NCBI RefSeq assembly: GCF_040546815.1 | Contig: NZ_JBEPOO010000001.1 | Span: 3,162,001 to 3,226,000 of the forward strand | Source: Devosia sp. 2618 | GTDB taxonomy: Bacteria; Pseudomonadota; Alphaproteobacteria; Rhizobiales; Devosiaceae | Length of the DNA stretch: 64,000 nucleotides | Direction: 5' to 3' | Shown: one piece after another, positions 41,708 through 50,089 of the stretch | How positions within the stretch are numbered: position 1 is the stretch's first letter | Layout of the letters: the number at the start of each line of letters is the position of its first letter | Made by a program: the position numbers and the translations under genes | The notes under the pieces: model-generated | Seen by the model: the letters and a program-made list of their open reading frames with translations, nothing else | What the model was told of the DNA's origin: nothing | Database searches by the model: none

Positions 41708-42574
41708 TCAGTCGCCGAGAGGCTGGGCGTCGTCGCCGTCACGATTGACGACAAGTTGGTGCTTAATGCGGCGCATGCTGGCCACGGCGGACTGGCCGAG
41801 CCGGGTTGCGACGGTTTGCGCGAGAATATCCACCGCCGCCAAAAGGGCATATCGGCCCGGCGTGGGACGGAGAATGTCGGGGTATTCCTGCCGATCGATG
41901 GCAATGAGAATGTCGGACTGCGCAGCGAGCGGGGAACCCGAGCGGGTGACGACAATGCGCGTGTGGCCATATTCGCCGGCCGCCGACATGGCGCGCGATA
42001 GCGGAATATTGTTGCCCGATAGCGAGAAGGCGATGATCGCCGTGCCCGGAGGTGACGAGGCCGCGCGCATCAACTGCACCTGATGATCCGTCGATGACGC
42101 GACCTTGAGGCCAAGCCGAAACAGCCGCGCCTCGGTTTCATTGGCCACCATCGAGGATGAGCCGCCCGAGCCGTATGACAACACATAGCTGGCCTTGACG
42201 ATGCTTTCCGCGGCGCGTTCTACAGCATCGAAATCGAGGCGTTCGAAGGTTTCGTAGATGGTGCTCTGGATGCCGTTGACGACGCCCTGGGCGATCTCGC
42301 GGACGCTGGCCGGCCCGGCAGCCGGAGCGATATAACGCTGCCCGACAAAGCGCGACTGGGCGAGGCGAACCTTGAAGTCGGCATAGCTGTCGCAGCCGAG
42401 GCGACGGCAGAAACGGGTGACCGTGGGGGGCGACACATCGGCCTGCGCGGCAAGCTCGACGATGCTCATCTTGAGGACGCTTTCCACATCTGCGAGCACG
42501 ATCTCGGTCAGGGCGCGCTCGGAACGGGTCAATGCGTTCTTTTCAGCCTGCAGCAGGCCAACAATGTCGAGCAT
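41708..42574 (-). CDS. RpiR/MurR-family sugar-responsive regulator
   Basis: This 288-residue protein has an RpiR helix-turn-helix (residues about 1-75; MSIVELAAQADVSPPTVTRFCRRLGCDSYADFKVRLAQS) and a SIS domain (about 125-255; YVLSYGSGGSSSMVANETEARLFRLGL and GTAIIAFSLSGNNIPLSRAMSAAGEYG) that binds a sugar phosphate. It lies between the ABC ATPase and hexosaminidase genes in one operon and likely controls it in response to an amino-sugar phosphate. Confidence 0.92.
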   Translation of the reverse strand: MLDIVGLLQAEKNALTRSERALTEIVLADVESVLKMSIVELAAQADVSPPTVTRFCRRLGCDSYADFKVRLAQSRFVGQRYIAPAAGPASVREIAQGVVNGIQSTIYETFERLDFDAVERAAESIVKASYVLSYGSGGSSSMVANETEARLFRLGLKVASSTDHQVQLMRAASSPPGTAIIAFSLSGNNIPLSRAMSAAGEYGHTRIVVTRSGSPLAAQSDILIAIDRQEYPDILRPTPGRYALLAAVDILAQTVATRLGQSAVASMRRIKHQLVVNRDGDDAQPLGD

Positions 42575-42604
42575 GGTCGCGTTTCTCCGGGCGGCCCCGA
42601 AAGG

Positions 42605-43681
42605 TCAGTAAACCGCCAACCCTGCCTGATCAAAGAGATGAACCTTGTCCAGCGCAAAACCCATCGCGACGGGTTTGGCGTCATCAAGACCCGGATTGCC
42701 TTCAAACAGGCCGATGAAGTTTTCGTCGCCCGGCAGCGTGGAATAGGTGATGGTGTGGATGCCGAGCTGCTCGACGATCTTGGGCGTGGTGGAGATGGTG
42801 AAATCGCCACCATCAAGGCGAAGATGCTCGGGGCGGATGCCCAGCGTTACCGACTGTCCGGCAATGGCCGTGCTGCTGCGTGGCAGGGCAATGGTGCCGA
42901 GTGCGCCAAGATCGACAGTGGCGGTCGTGCCGTCGGCGGTTTTGACCGTACCGGCGATGAAGTTCATTTTCGGGCTGCCGATAAAGCCGGCAACAAAGAG
43001 ATTGTCGGGGCGATGGTAGAGATCGAGTGGCGAGCCGATCTGGGCGATTTCGCCGGCATTGAGCACGACGATCTTGTCGGCCATGGTCATGGCTTCGACC
43101 TGGTCGTGTGTCACGTAAATCATGGTGGAGCCGAGGCGCTTGTGCAGTTCCATCAGCTCGATGCGCATCTCCGAGCGCAGCGCGGCGTCGAGGTTGGACA
43201 GCGGTTCGTCGAACAGGAAAATCTTGGGCTGGCGCACGATGGCGCGGCCGATGGCGACGCGCTGACGCTGGCCGCCCGACAACATGCCCGGACGATGCTG
43301 GAGACGACTTTCGAGCTGCAGCACCTTAGCGGCGGCGCCGACGCGCTGCTCCACCTGATCCTTGGGCAGGCGCTCGACGCGCAGCGGAAAGGCGATGTTT
43401 TCGTAGACCGTCATGTGCGGATAAAGCGCATAGGACTGGAACACCATGGCGATGCCGCGCTGCACCGGCGGCAGGTCGTTGACCACCTTGCCGCTGATGG
43501 AAATCTCGCCGGAAGTCACATCTTCAAGCCCGGCAATCATGCGCAGCAGGGTGGACTTGCCGCAGCCGGATGGCCCGACAAACACCACGAACTCGCCCTC
43601 GGACACATCAAGGTCGATGCCCTTGATGATGCGGGCCTCGTTGAAGGACTTTTCGAGGCGCTTGAGGCTGAGTTGCGACAT
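42605..43681 (-). CDS. Sugar ABC transporter ATPase (UgpC/MsmK type)
   Basis: This 358-residue CUT1-type ATPase has Walker A GPSGCGKST, Q-loop VFQSYALYPHMTVYENIAFPL, signature MLSGGQRQRVAIGRAI, Walker B IFLFDEPLSNLDAALR, MIYVTHDQVEAMTMADKIVVL, and the C-terminal MalK-like regulatory OB folds (LGIRPEHLRL). It energises the importer made by the two permeases and binding protein just upstream. ATG 43681 gives MSQLSLKRLEKSF; an in-frame extension to 43738 is the intergenic gap. Confidence 0.92.
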   Translation of the reverse strand: MSQLSLKRLEKSFNEARIIKGIDLDVSEGEFVVFVGPSGCGKSTLLRMIAGLEDVTSGEISISGKVVNDLPPVQRGIAMVFQSYALYPHMTVYENIAFPLRVERLPKDQVEQRVGAAAKVLQLESRLQHRPGMLSGGQRQRVAIGRAIVRQPKIFLFDEPLSNLDAALRSEMRIELMELHKRLGSTMIYVTHDQVEAMTMADKIVVLNAGEIAQIGSPLDLYHRPDNLFVAGFIGSPKMNFIAGTVKTADGTTATVDLGALGTIALPRSSTAIAGQSVTLGIRPEHLRLDGGDFTISTTPKIVEQLGIHTITYSTLPGDENFIGLFEGNPGLDDAKPVAMGFALDKVHLFDQAGLAVY

Positions 43682-43748
43682 GGGAAAGAGGCTCCGGAAC
43701 ACGGGAGGGATGCCGCCGCCCGCATGGGGCGACGGCACGCTTTGAAGC

Positions 43749-44969
43749 TTACTTGTACTGCTCGAGTTCGCCAGCGGCCTTGGTCAGCGCAGCAGCAGGC
43801 TCGGCCTGGCCGGTGACGACCGACTGGACCATGTCGATGATGGTGTTCTGGAAACCGATATAGTCGGTGAACAGCGGCTCTGGACCACCATATTCGATCG
43901 AGTCAATGAAGACCTTCCAGTAGTCATTGGCAGCAACCAGCTCATCAACCTGCGGCAGTGGACGCAGCGGGGTCAGGCCGAACTGGGTTTCGTAGGCAAA
44001 CTGGCGATCAGGTGCGGTGAAGAACTTGCCAAACTCGATGGCCTTGTCTTCCTTGCCTGTGCCCTTGAACACAGCCAGCGAGTCGGTGATCAGCAGCGTG
44101 CCGGGACCCTTGGCATCGGGACCGAGTGGCAGTGTGGCGAGGCCCCATTTGATGTCGGTTTCCTTGATCAGCGGCACGATACCGGCGCCGATATGCATCA
44201 TGCCGATGGTGCCATCGAGGAACATGGCGCGCACTTCGTTCTGCTCGTAGGCGGTTGGGCCTTCTTCAGAATAGGGCACGATGTCCTTGAGCGCCGTCAG
44301 GGCTTCGAGGTTCTGCGGGCTATCAAGCGTGATATTGCCATCGGCATCGATGACCGAACCGCCATTGGTGTAGACCCAGTGCAGGAACCAGTGAACGGTG
44401 CCGTCAAAGGTCTTGGCGACGAGGCCGAAACCGTCAGCGTCGGTCTTTTCCTTGATGGTCTTGGCGTATTCCTGCTGCTCGGCCCAGGTGGTGGGCGGCG
44501 ATTCAGGATCAAGGCCAGCGGCTTCGAACAGGCCCTTGTTCCAGATCAGCGCCTTGGTGGTGAAGGCAACCGGAATGCCCCACTGGGTGCCGTCGAAGGT
44601 GACGGTTTCGGGCACGAAATTGTAGTAGCTGGCGCGTTCTTCGTCAGTCATCGGCACAGGCACGATGAGATCGTTGAGCGCGAACTGCTTGAGCGTGCGC
44701 GAACCGACATAGGCGATATCGACCGGCGTGCCGGCAACGGCGAGGGTGGTCACCTTGTCCTGGCACTGGCCCCAGCCGACCACTTCGGGCACGACCTTGT
44801 CGTCAGGGTTGGCGGCGTTCCAGTCATTGATATATTGCTGATGCTTGGCGTCGACCGCGTCACCGCACAGGATGAAGCTGATGTCATCGGCCAGGGCCAT
44901 GCCCACCAGCGCGGTGGAGCTGCTCATCGCAACAACCGACGCCAACAACAGGCTCGTTGTCTTTCTCAT
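43749..44969 (-). CDS. Sugar ABC transporter substrate-binding protein (family 1)
   Basis: This 406-residue protein has a signal peptide (LLLASVVAMSSSTALVGMALA) and the CUT1 binding-protein fold: INDWNAANPDDKVVPEVVGWGQCQDKVTTLAVAGTPVDIAYVGSRTLKQFALNDLIVPVP and AFTTKALIWNKGLFEAAGLDPESPPTTWAEQQEYAKTI. It delivers an oligosaccharide, most likely an N-acetylated amino sugar in view of the GH20 gene in the operon. Order on the transcript is permease, permease, binding protein, ATPase, RpiR, GH20, with the binding protein third, which is less common. Confidence 0.9.
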   Translation of the reverse strand: MRKTTSLLLASVVAMSSSTALVGMALADDISFILCGDAVDAKHQQYINDWNAANPDDKVVPEVVGWGQCQDKVTTLAVAGTPVDIAYVGSRTLKQFALNDLIVPVPMTDEERASYYNFVPETVTFDGTQWGIPVAFTTKALIWNKGLFEAAGLDPESPPTTWAEQQEYAKTIKEKTDADGFGLVAKTFDGTVHWFLHWVYTNGGSVIDADGNITLDSPQNLEALTALKDIVPYSEEGPTAYEQNEVRAMFLDGTIGMMHIGAGIVPLIKETDIKWGLATLPLGPDAKGPGTLLITDSLAVFKGTGKEDKAIEFGKFFTAPDRQFAYETQFGLTPLRPLPQVDELVAANDYWKVFIDSIEYGGPEPLFTDYIGFQNTIIDMVQSVVTGQAEPAAALTKAAGELEQYK

Positions 44970-45002
44970 ATACTCTCTCCCTTATTGGCCCGCAGGCCCC
45001 CT

Positions 45003-45941
45003 CTACTGCTTCACGGCACCAGCGGTCAGACCGGCGACGAGATAGCGCTGCAGGAACACGATGACGATCATGACCGGCAGGATTCCGACGAAACTGGCCG
45101 CCATCAACTCGTTCCACTGCACCTCCTGCTTGCCGAAAAAGGCGAACAGCCCGATCGGCAGCGGCATGAATTCGGAACGTGAGTTGAAGGTCAGCGCGAA
45201 GATGAACTGCTGCGCGTAGGCACCGATAAAGGTCATGATGGAAATCACCACGATGCCCGGCATGGCCAGCGGCAGGATGACCCGGCGCAGCGTATAAAGA
45301 CGCGATGCGCCATCGACCCAGGCGGCCTCATCCAGCTCGCGGGGAATGCGCAGTATGTAAGTGCGCAGCAGCCAGATCGAGGATGGAATAAGGAAGGCTG
45401 CGCCGGGCACGATCATGGCCCAATAGGTATTGAGCAGGCCAAACTGGCGCATCAGGCGGAATAGCGGGATCAGCAGCACGGCGCCCGAAAACATGTTCAC
45501 GGCGAGGAACCCGCCCAGCATCAATCCGGCACCGGCGAAGTTGAACCGGGCAAAGGCGTAGGCTGCCGGAACGACGACCGCGACCACAATGATCGTGACC
45601 ACCGTCGAGATGAAGAACGAGTTGAAAATGTAGAGCCCGAGCATGGGCACGGACGTCCACATCTTGAAGTAGGAATCGAACGAGCCGTTCTTGGGAATGA
45701 AGCTATAAGGCGTCGAAAACAGCTGGCTTAGCGGCTTCAGCGAAACCAGAAATCCTTCGATGAACGGCGCGAGTATGAAGAACAGAAAGACCGCCATCCC
45801 CAGATACATTAGCGCCACTTCGTACCACTTGTAGCGGTCGATCATGGCCTTGGTGGAGCGCTTCCTGATGCGCTTGGCAGGTTTGACCAGTGCGGTGCTG
45901 TCGGCGCTGGCGACTTCGGTGGTGCGGGCGACGTCGCTCAT
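45003..45941 (-). CDS. Sugar ABC transporter permease (MalG type)
   Basis: This 312-residue CUT1 permease has six spans and the coupling loop EAAWVDGASRLYTLRRVILPLAMPGIVVISIMTFIGAYAQQFIFAL. The N-terminal 40 residues are basic and cytoplasmic. ATG 45941 overlaps the upstream permease stop by four bases. An open frame running further upstream to 46388 is out of register with the MalF-type gene there and is not coding. Confidence 0.9.
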   Translation of the reverse strand: MSDVARTTEVASADSTALVKPAKRIRKRSTKAMIDRYKWYEVALMYLGMAVFLFFILAPFIEGFLVSLKPLSQLFSTPYSFIPKNGSFDSYFKMWTSVPMLGLYIFNSFFISTVVTIIVVAVVVPAAYAFARFNFAGAGLMLGGFLAVNMFSGAVLLIPLFRLMRQFGLLNTYWAMIVPGAAFLIPSSIWLLRTYILRIPRELDEAAWVDGASRLYTLRRVILPLAMPGIVVISIMTFIGAYAQQFIFALTFNSRSEFMPLPIGLFAFFGKQEVQWNELMAASFVGILPVMIVIVFLQRYLVAGLTAGAVKQ

Positions 45942-46825
45942 TTGGCTTCTCCCTGCGCAAGTTTGCGGACGGCGCGGAAATAGACGAGGCAGAACAGCGA
46001 CACGAAGATGCAGATGACCACGGCCCGGGCAGCGCCTTCGCCATATTTGCGGCTGCCGATGGCGGTCTTGTAGGTGTCGATGATCATCGTGGTGGTGGAG
46101 CCGCTGGGACCGCCCTGCGTCAGGATCCAGATGATGTCGAAGGAGTTGAACGTCGCAATCAGGCTGAGCAGGCTCATGGTCAGCAGCGCCGGCACCAGCA
46201 GCGGCAGCGTGATGCGGCGGAAGCGATAGAAACGCCCGGCGCCATCGGTCCAGGATGCTTCGTAGAGGTCCTTGGGGATCGATTGCATCGCGGCCAGCAT
46301 GTAGATGGTGACCATCGGCACGCCGATCCACACATCGGTGATGATGGTCGCCCAGAAGGCGCTGTCGCCAAAGGCCAGGATCGGCCATGGCTTGCTGATG
46401 ATGCCGAAGTTCTGCAGCAGCCCGGAAATCATGCCGAACTGGCCGTTATACATCCAGCCCCACATGAAAATGCCGATAGCCATCGGCACGATCCAGGGCG
46501 GCATGGTGAGGATGCGGAACACTGTCTGGCCTGGAATGGCGGCATTGAGCAGCGTCGCGCCCAGCGTACCGATCACCATCTTGAGGACCACAGAAAAGAA
46601 GGTCCAGATGAAAGTGCGCAGGATGACTTCGGTGAAGTTGCCGGCGCCGAAAATGCGCTCGTAATTGGCCCAGCCGACAAAGTCGTAGGTGGGGCGCAGG
46701 GCGGCATTGGTAAAGCTCAGCACCACCGTATCAAACAGCGGATAGGCGACGATGATTAGGATGTAGATCAGTGCCGGAGCCAGCAATGCGAGTGCGAAAA
46801 GAACGGCGCTGCGAGTGCTGGTCAT
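45938..46825 (-). CDS. Sugar ABC transporter permease (MalF type)
   Basis: This 295-residue permease has six spans (ALLAPALIYILIIVAYPLFDTVVLSF first) and the loop YEASWTDGAGRFYRFRRITLPLLVPALLTMSLLSLIATFNSFDIIWILTQGGP, the MalF-type EAA motif and signature. It is the first gene of the operon and pairs with the MalG-type protein. Its promoter must lie in the 567-base gap upstream. Confidence 0.9.
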   Translation of the reverse strand: MTSTRSAVLFALALLAPALIYILIIVAYPLFDTVVLSFTNAALRPTYDFVGWANYERIFGAGNFTEVILRTFIWTFFSVVLKMVIGTLGATLLNAAIPGQTVFRILTMPPWIVPMAIGIFMWGWMYNGQFGMISGLLQNFGIISKPWPILAFGDSAFWATIITDVWIGVPMVTIYMLAAMQSIPKDLYEASWTDGAGRFYRFRRITLPLLVPALLTMSLLSLIATFNSFDIIWILTQGGPSGSTTTMIIDTYKTAIGSRKYGEGAARAVVICIFVSLFCLVYFRAVRKLAQGEAK

Positions 46826-47392
46826 GGCCTGTTCCTTTTAGCCCGCACGGCCCAGGCCAGCGCCAAGGCGCGGCCAATTGGGCATCAAGTCGGCACGTGA
46901 TCGGATTGGTGCGGCGATCAGGCTGAGGGACAAACCGGCGACTGCGCCATCGCGCCGAGCAGCGAAAACGCTGCGCGCCGAATAGCCCAAACGATAGCCG
47001 TGGCTGAAGTTGCCTGCCCTCATCATCCCCCCATGTTGGCGCCGACCTCTTGAAGGGCCGATCGACAACTCTGTAAACTATTTTCAAGATTAGGGAGTTT
47101 CTGAAAGCGATGTCAACTCGAATTCGACGAAGGTCGCATACCAATCTCAACGACCGCCACGCATGACTTGAGGCGTCGAGAAATTCCCTGAATTGTCAGC
47201 TATTTCGCGAATTTTCCGCCATTTTCACGATGTGCAAAACTGGGGCCGGATACCTCAAGCCGGACAATTGGTATTGCCGCACCCTCAAACTTCTTGTTTC
47301 AGGCTGATGACAGCGATGTAAATTTCGAACACTAATGCTGCATCGAAAGCAGCGCGTCCAAAGCTGCTCCACACCGTCCCGGAACACCCGTC
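46826..47392. other. Long divergent intergenic region before the amino-sugar operon
   Basis: 567 bases without a convincing gene; the part from 47040 to 47340 is AT-rich. It holds AATTC-CCT-GAATT (47182-47194), the palindrome TTCGCGAA (47204-47211) and TTTCTGAAA near 47098-47106, which could be RpiR-type operators of the minus-strand operon. The plus-strand NTF2-like gene begins at 47393. Confidence 0.4.
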
Positions 47393-47872
47393 ATGAGCAG
47401 CACAAATCCATTCCCCAACGATCCGGACCGCAGCGCCATCTGGACCATGCTGGTCGAGCGCGACATCGCCGCCTTTGTCGCCGCCGACTGGAGCATGGTG
47501 GACGGCGATTTCATCAGGGAGGGCTTTCTGGGCATCAACGGTCAGAAGTCCGGCAATCCCGATGCCTGGCGCATCAGCTTCCCGACGCTTGAGGCTTATC
47601 GCGATGACTGGATCCGTCAGGCGCAGGAAAGCCAGAAGCTCGACTATGCTGAAGACGTGCTGACCGGCATTCACCGCGCCACCAGCCTCACCGAAATCGA
47701 GATCAACGGCGACATCGCCATCGCGCACAAGAAGTTCGACGGCACCATTGCGCTGAAAGATGGCGGCCAGGACGTGCTCAACTGGCAGACGCTGTATTTC
47801 CTGCGCAAGGTTTCCGGTGCGTGGAAACTGACAGGGTTTGCGGGATATTTGCCCTATCCGATGGGGCAATAA
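47393..47872 (+). CDS. NTF2/SnoaL-like small protein
   Basis: This 159-residue soluble protein looks like a cone-shaped NTF2-like domain: MLVERDIAAFVAADWSMVDGDFIREGFLGINGQ opens it, and EIEINGDIAIAHKKFDGTI followed by WQTLYFLRKVSGAWKLTGFAGYLP is the usual final pair of strands. Such proteins may bind or isomerise a small molecule; no catalytic set can be named. It is a lone gene with its own promoter region, divergent from the amino-sugar ABC operon. Confidence 0.65.
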   Translation: MSSTNPFPNDPDRSAIWTMLVERDIAAFVAADWSMVDGDFIREGFLGINGQKSGNPDAWRISFPTLEAYRDDWIRQAQESQKLDYAEDVLTGIHRATSLTEIEINGDIAIAHKKFDGTIALKDGGQDVLNWQTLYFLRKVSGAWKLTGFAGYLPYPMGQ

Positions 47873-47929
47873 TCGACGTGTGGCGCTGGGCACTATCGCA
47901 CCGGCGCTGCCCTCGGACTTGATCCTGGG

Positions 47930-48000
47930 GCCATTTGAAACATGGCACAAGCGGCGCGTGATCCTCGGGTCGAGCCCGATGACAGCACGGTGGTGGTTGC
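47930..48000. repeat. Possible intergenic palindrome (GATCCTCGGG-type)
   Basis: GATCCTCGGGTCGAGCCCGA (about 47960-47980) pairs CGGG with CCCG, and a related GATCCTGGGGCC lies near 47922. The wording resembles short mosaic repeats common between alphaproteobacterial genes. Only partial copies are seen here. Confidence 0.25.
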
Positions 48001-48036
48001 GAATATGCGCCACCATCGGTCCAAAAGGAAACCAAC

Positions 48037-49224
48037 ATGTCCTTCCTCTCTCCCCAGCGCCTGACCATGCTGGTTTTCTTCCTGCAGCCGATTGCCTTTG
48101 GCTCGTGGTTGCCGCGCATTCCCGATGTGCAACAGGCCCTTGGATTGGGGCCGGCCGGGCTGGCTTTTGCGCTATTGGGACTGCCCTGCGGCACCTTGCT
48201 GACCCTGCCGTTTGCCGGGCCGCTGGTGGGCAAGATCGGGCCGCGCATGGCGATCCTTGGCGGTTTCGTGCTCTATTCGCTGGCCGTGGCGCTGCCCGCC
48301 TTTGCCGCCAATCCGACGGTGCTATTCATCGCGCTGATGCTGGCCGGATCGACTATCTCATTCGTCGAACTGGGGTTGAACGTTCAGGCCGACACGGTCG
48401 AAAAAGCCACCGGCGCGACGATCATGACGACCTCGCACGGCTTCTGGTCGGTCGGCATCATGGTCGGCAGCCTGATCGGCTCGGGGCTCGCTGCGCTCGG
48501 ACTTGAGGCGCATTGGGCCATATTGCTGGTGGCGCTGATCGTGCTGCCGGTTGCCATCGTTGCGTCCAACGCCCTGCCCATCTTTGCCGCCGAACCACCA
48601 AAAAGCGAACATCAGCGCTCGGTCTGGGCGTTTCCAAGCTGGCCGCTGCTGGGCATCTGCTTTTTCGTGTTCGGCATCACCATGACCGAGGGCGCCATGG
48701 CAGACTGGTCGGCAATCTTCCTGCGCGATGCGCTCGGCGCCGAGGGTGGGCTGGTCGGTTTGGGCTATTCGGTTTTTGCCATGATGGTGGCCGCCGGTCG
48801 CTTCGGCGGCGATACGCTCAAGCGGCGGTTCGGTGCGGTCAACACTGCGCGCATCTGCGGCACACTGGCCGTGGCGGGCGCCGTGGTCCTGTTCCTCGCC
48901 CCGATCACGCCCGTGGCGCTACTCGGCTTTGCCATTATCGGCATCGGCGTTTCGGTCGGCTTTCCGCTCGCCGTCACGGCTGCCGCCAGCCTCACCGATC
49001 GCACCGCTTCGGCCAATGTCGCCATCCTGAGCTTTGTCGCGCTGCTCGGCTTTCTCGTGGGTCCACCGGTGATCGGCTTTGTGGCCGAGCATTTCGACAT
49101 GCGCCTCGGCATTGCCTGCCTCGTGCCCGTTCTACTGATCAGCCTTGCCCTGACCGGCCGGTTGGCCACACGCAAGCCGGCACCGCGCCACAACCCCGAG
49201 GCCGATATTGCTGGCGTGATGTAG
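48037..49224 (+). CDS. MFS transporter
   Basis: This 395-residue major facilitator has 12 predicted spans in two halves, with GPLVGKIGPRMAILGGFVLYSLAVALPA as the loop 2-3 GxxxD/KxG-type motif region and a longer central loop near ALPIFAAEPPKSEHQRSVWAF. It most resembles the YbjJ-like group of efflux or sugar-related carriers. It is followed 70 bases later by an SDR on the same strand; a shared transcript is possible. The substrate is unknown. Confidence 0.85.
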   Translation: MSFLSPQRLTMLVFFLQPIAFGSWLPRIPDVQQALGLGPAGLAFALLGLPCGTLLTLPFAGPLVGKIGPRMAILGGFVLYSLAVALPAFAANPTVLFIALMLAGSTISFVELGLNVQADTVEKATGATIMTTSHGFWSVGIMVGSLIGSGLAALGLEAHWAILLVALIVLPVAIVASNALPIFAAEPPKSEHQRSVWAFPSWPLLGICFFVFGITMTEGAMADWSAIFLRDALGAEGGLVGLGYSVFAMMVAAGRFGGDTLKRRFGAVNTARICGTLAVAGAVVLFLAPITPVALLGFAIIGIGVSVGFPLAVTAAASLTDRTASANVAILSFVALLGFLVGPPVIGFVAEHFDMRLGIACLVPVLLISLALTGRLATRKPAPRHNPEADIAGVM

Positions 49225-49294
49225 GCGCATTGCCGCCACGCGGTAACCAATCGCCAGCCAAGACGTTGGGCCTCCGACAGCATCGGAGAGCACA

Positions 49295-50074
49295 ATGGAA
49301 TTTGCGGGCAAGGTAGCGCTGGTGACAGGCGCCGGATCGGGCATCGGCAAGGCCGCAGCCCTCCGGCTGGCGGAGGGTGGCGCAAGCGTGGTGGTGATCA
49401 GCCGGACGCTGAGCGAAGTCGAAAAGGCACGCGACAAGATCATCGGCAATGGCGGGACAGCGATGGCGATCAGCGCCGATGTGTCCGACGAAGCCGCGAT
49501 GGCCAAAGTGTTTAAAACCACCATCGACGCCTATAAAAGGCTCGACGTCGTGGTGGCCAATGCCGGGATCAATGGCGTCTGGGCGCCGATCGATGAGTTG
49601 ACGCCCAATGAGTGGGACCAGACCATGACGGTCAATTTGCGCGGCACGTATCTGACGCTGCATTTTGCCGTGCCGCATCTGCGCAAGGCGGGCGGCTCGA
49701 TCATCATCGTATCGTCGATCAACGGCAACCGCACCTTCACCTCGGCCGGCGCCACCGCCTATTCGGCCACCAAGGCCGCTCAGGTTGCCATGACCCAGCA
49801 ACTCTCGCTGGAGCTGGGCAAATACAATATCCGCGTCAACGCGGTCTGCCCTGGCGCCATCGACACCGAAATCGACGACAACACCGACAAGCGCCACGTT
49901 AAATCCGTCGAGATCCCGGTCAAATGGCCCAAGGGTGACATCCCGATCACCCACGGGCACCCCGGCAAAAGCGCGGACGTCGCCGACGTCATCGCCTTTC
50001 TGGCATCGGACACGTCACGCCATGTCACGGGCGTGCCGATCTATGTCGACGGCGGACAGTCGCTACTGCGATAA
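49295..50074 (+). CDS. Short-chain dehydrogenase/reductase
   Basis: This 259-residue SDR has VALVTGAGSGIGKAAALRLAEGGASVVVISR, NAGINGVWAPI, VSSINGNRTFTSAGATAYSATKAAQVAMTQQLSLELGKYNIRVNAVCPGAIDTEI and a C-terminal ASDTSRHVTGVPIYVDGGQS. Full catalytic Ser-Tyr-Lys is present (YSATK). It oxidises a hydroxyl or reduces a keto group with NAD(P). It is convergent with the acyl-CoA ligase operon, only 15 bases away, and may belong to the same pathway. Confidence 0.9.
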   Translation: MEFAGKVALVTGAGSGIGKAAALRLAEGGASVVVISRTLSEVEKARDKIIGNGGTAMAISADVSDEAAMAKVFKTTIDAYKRLDVVVANAGINGVWAPIDELTPNEWDQTMTVNLRGTYLTLHFAVPHLRKAGGSIIIVSSINGNRTFTSAGATAYSATKAAQVAMTQQLSLELGKYNIRVNAVCPGAIDTEIDDNTDKRHVKSVEIPVKWPKGDIPITHGHPGKSADVADVIAFLASDTSRHVTGVPIYVDGGQSLLR

Positions 50075-50089
50075 TCGGTCAGGACCGGC

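Noticed and set aside
45942..46388. In-frame N-terminal extension of the MalG-type permease
   Set aside because: It overlaps the MalF-type permease in another register and is Arg/His-rich without membrane segments.
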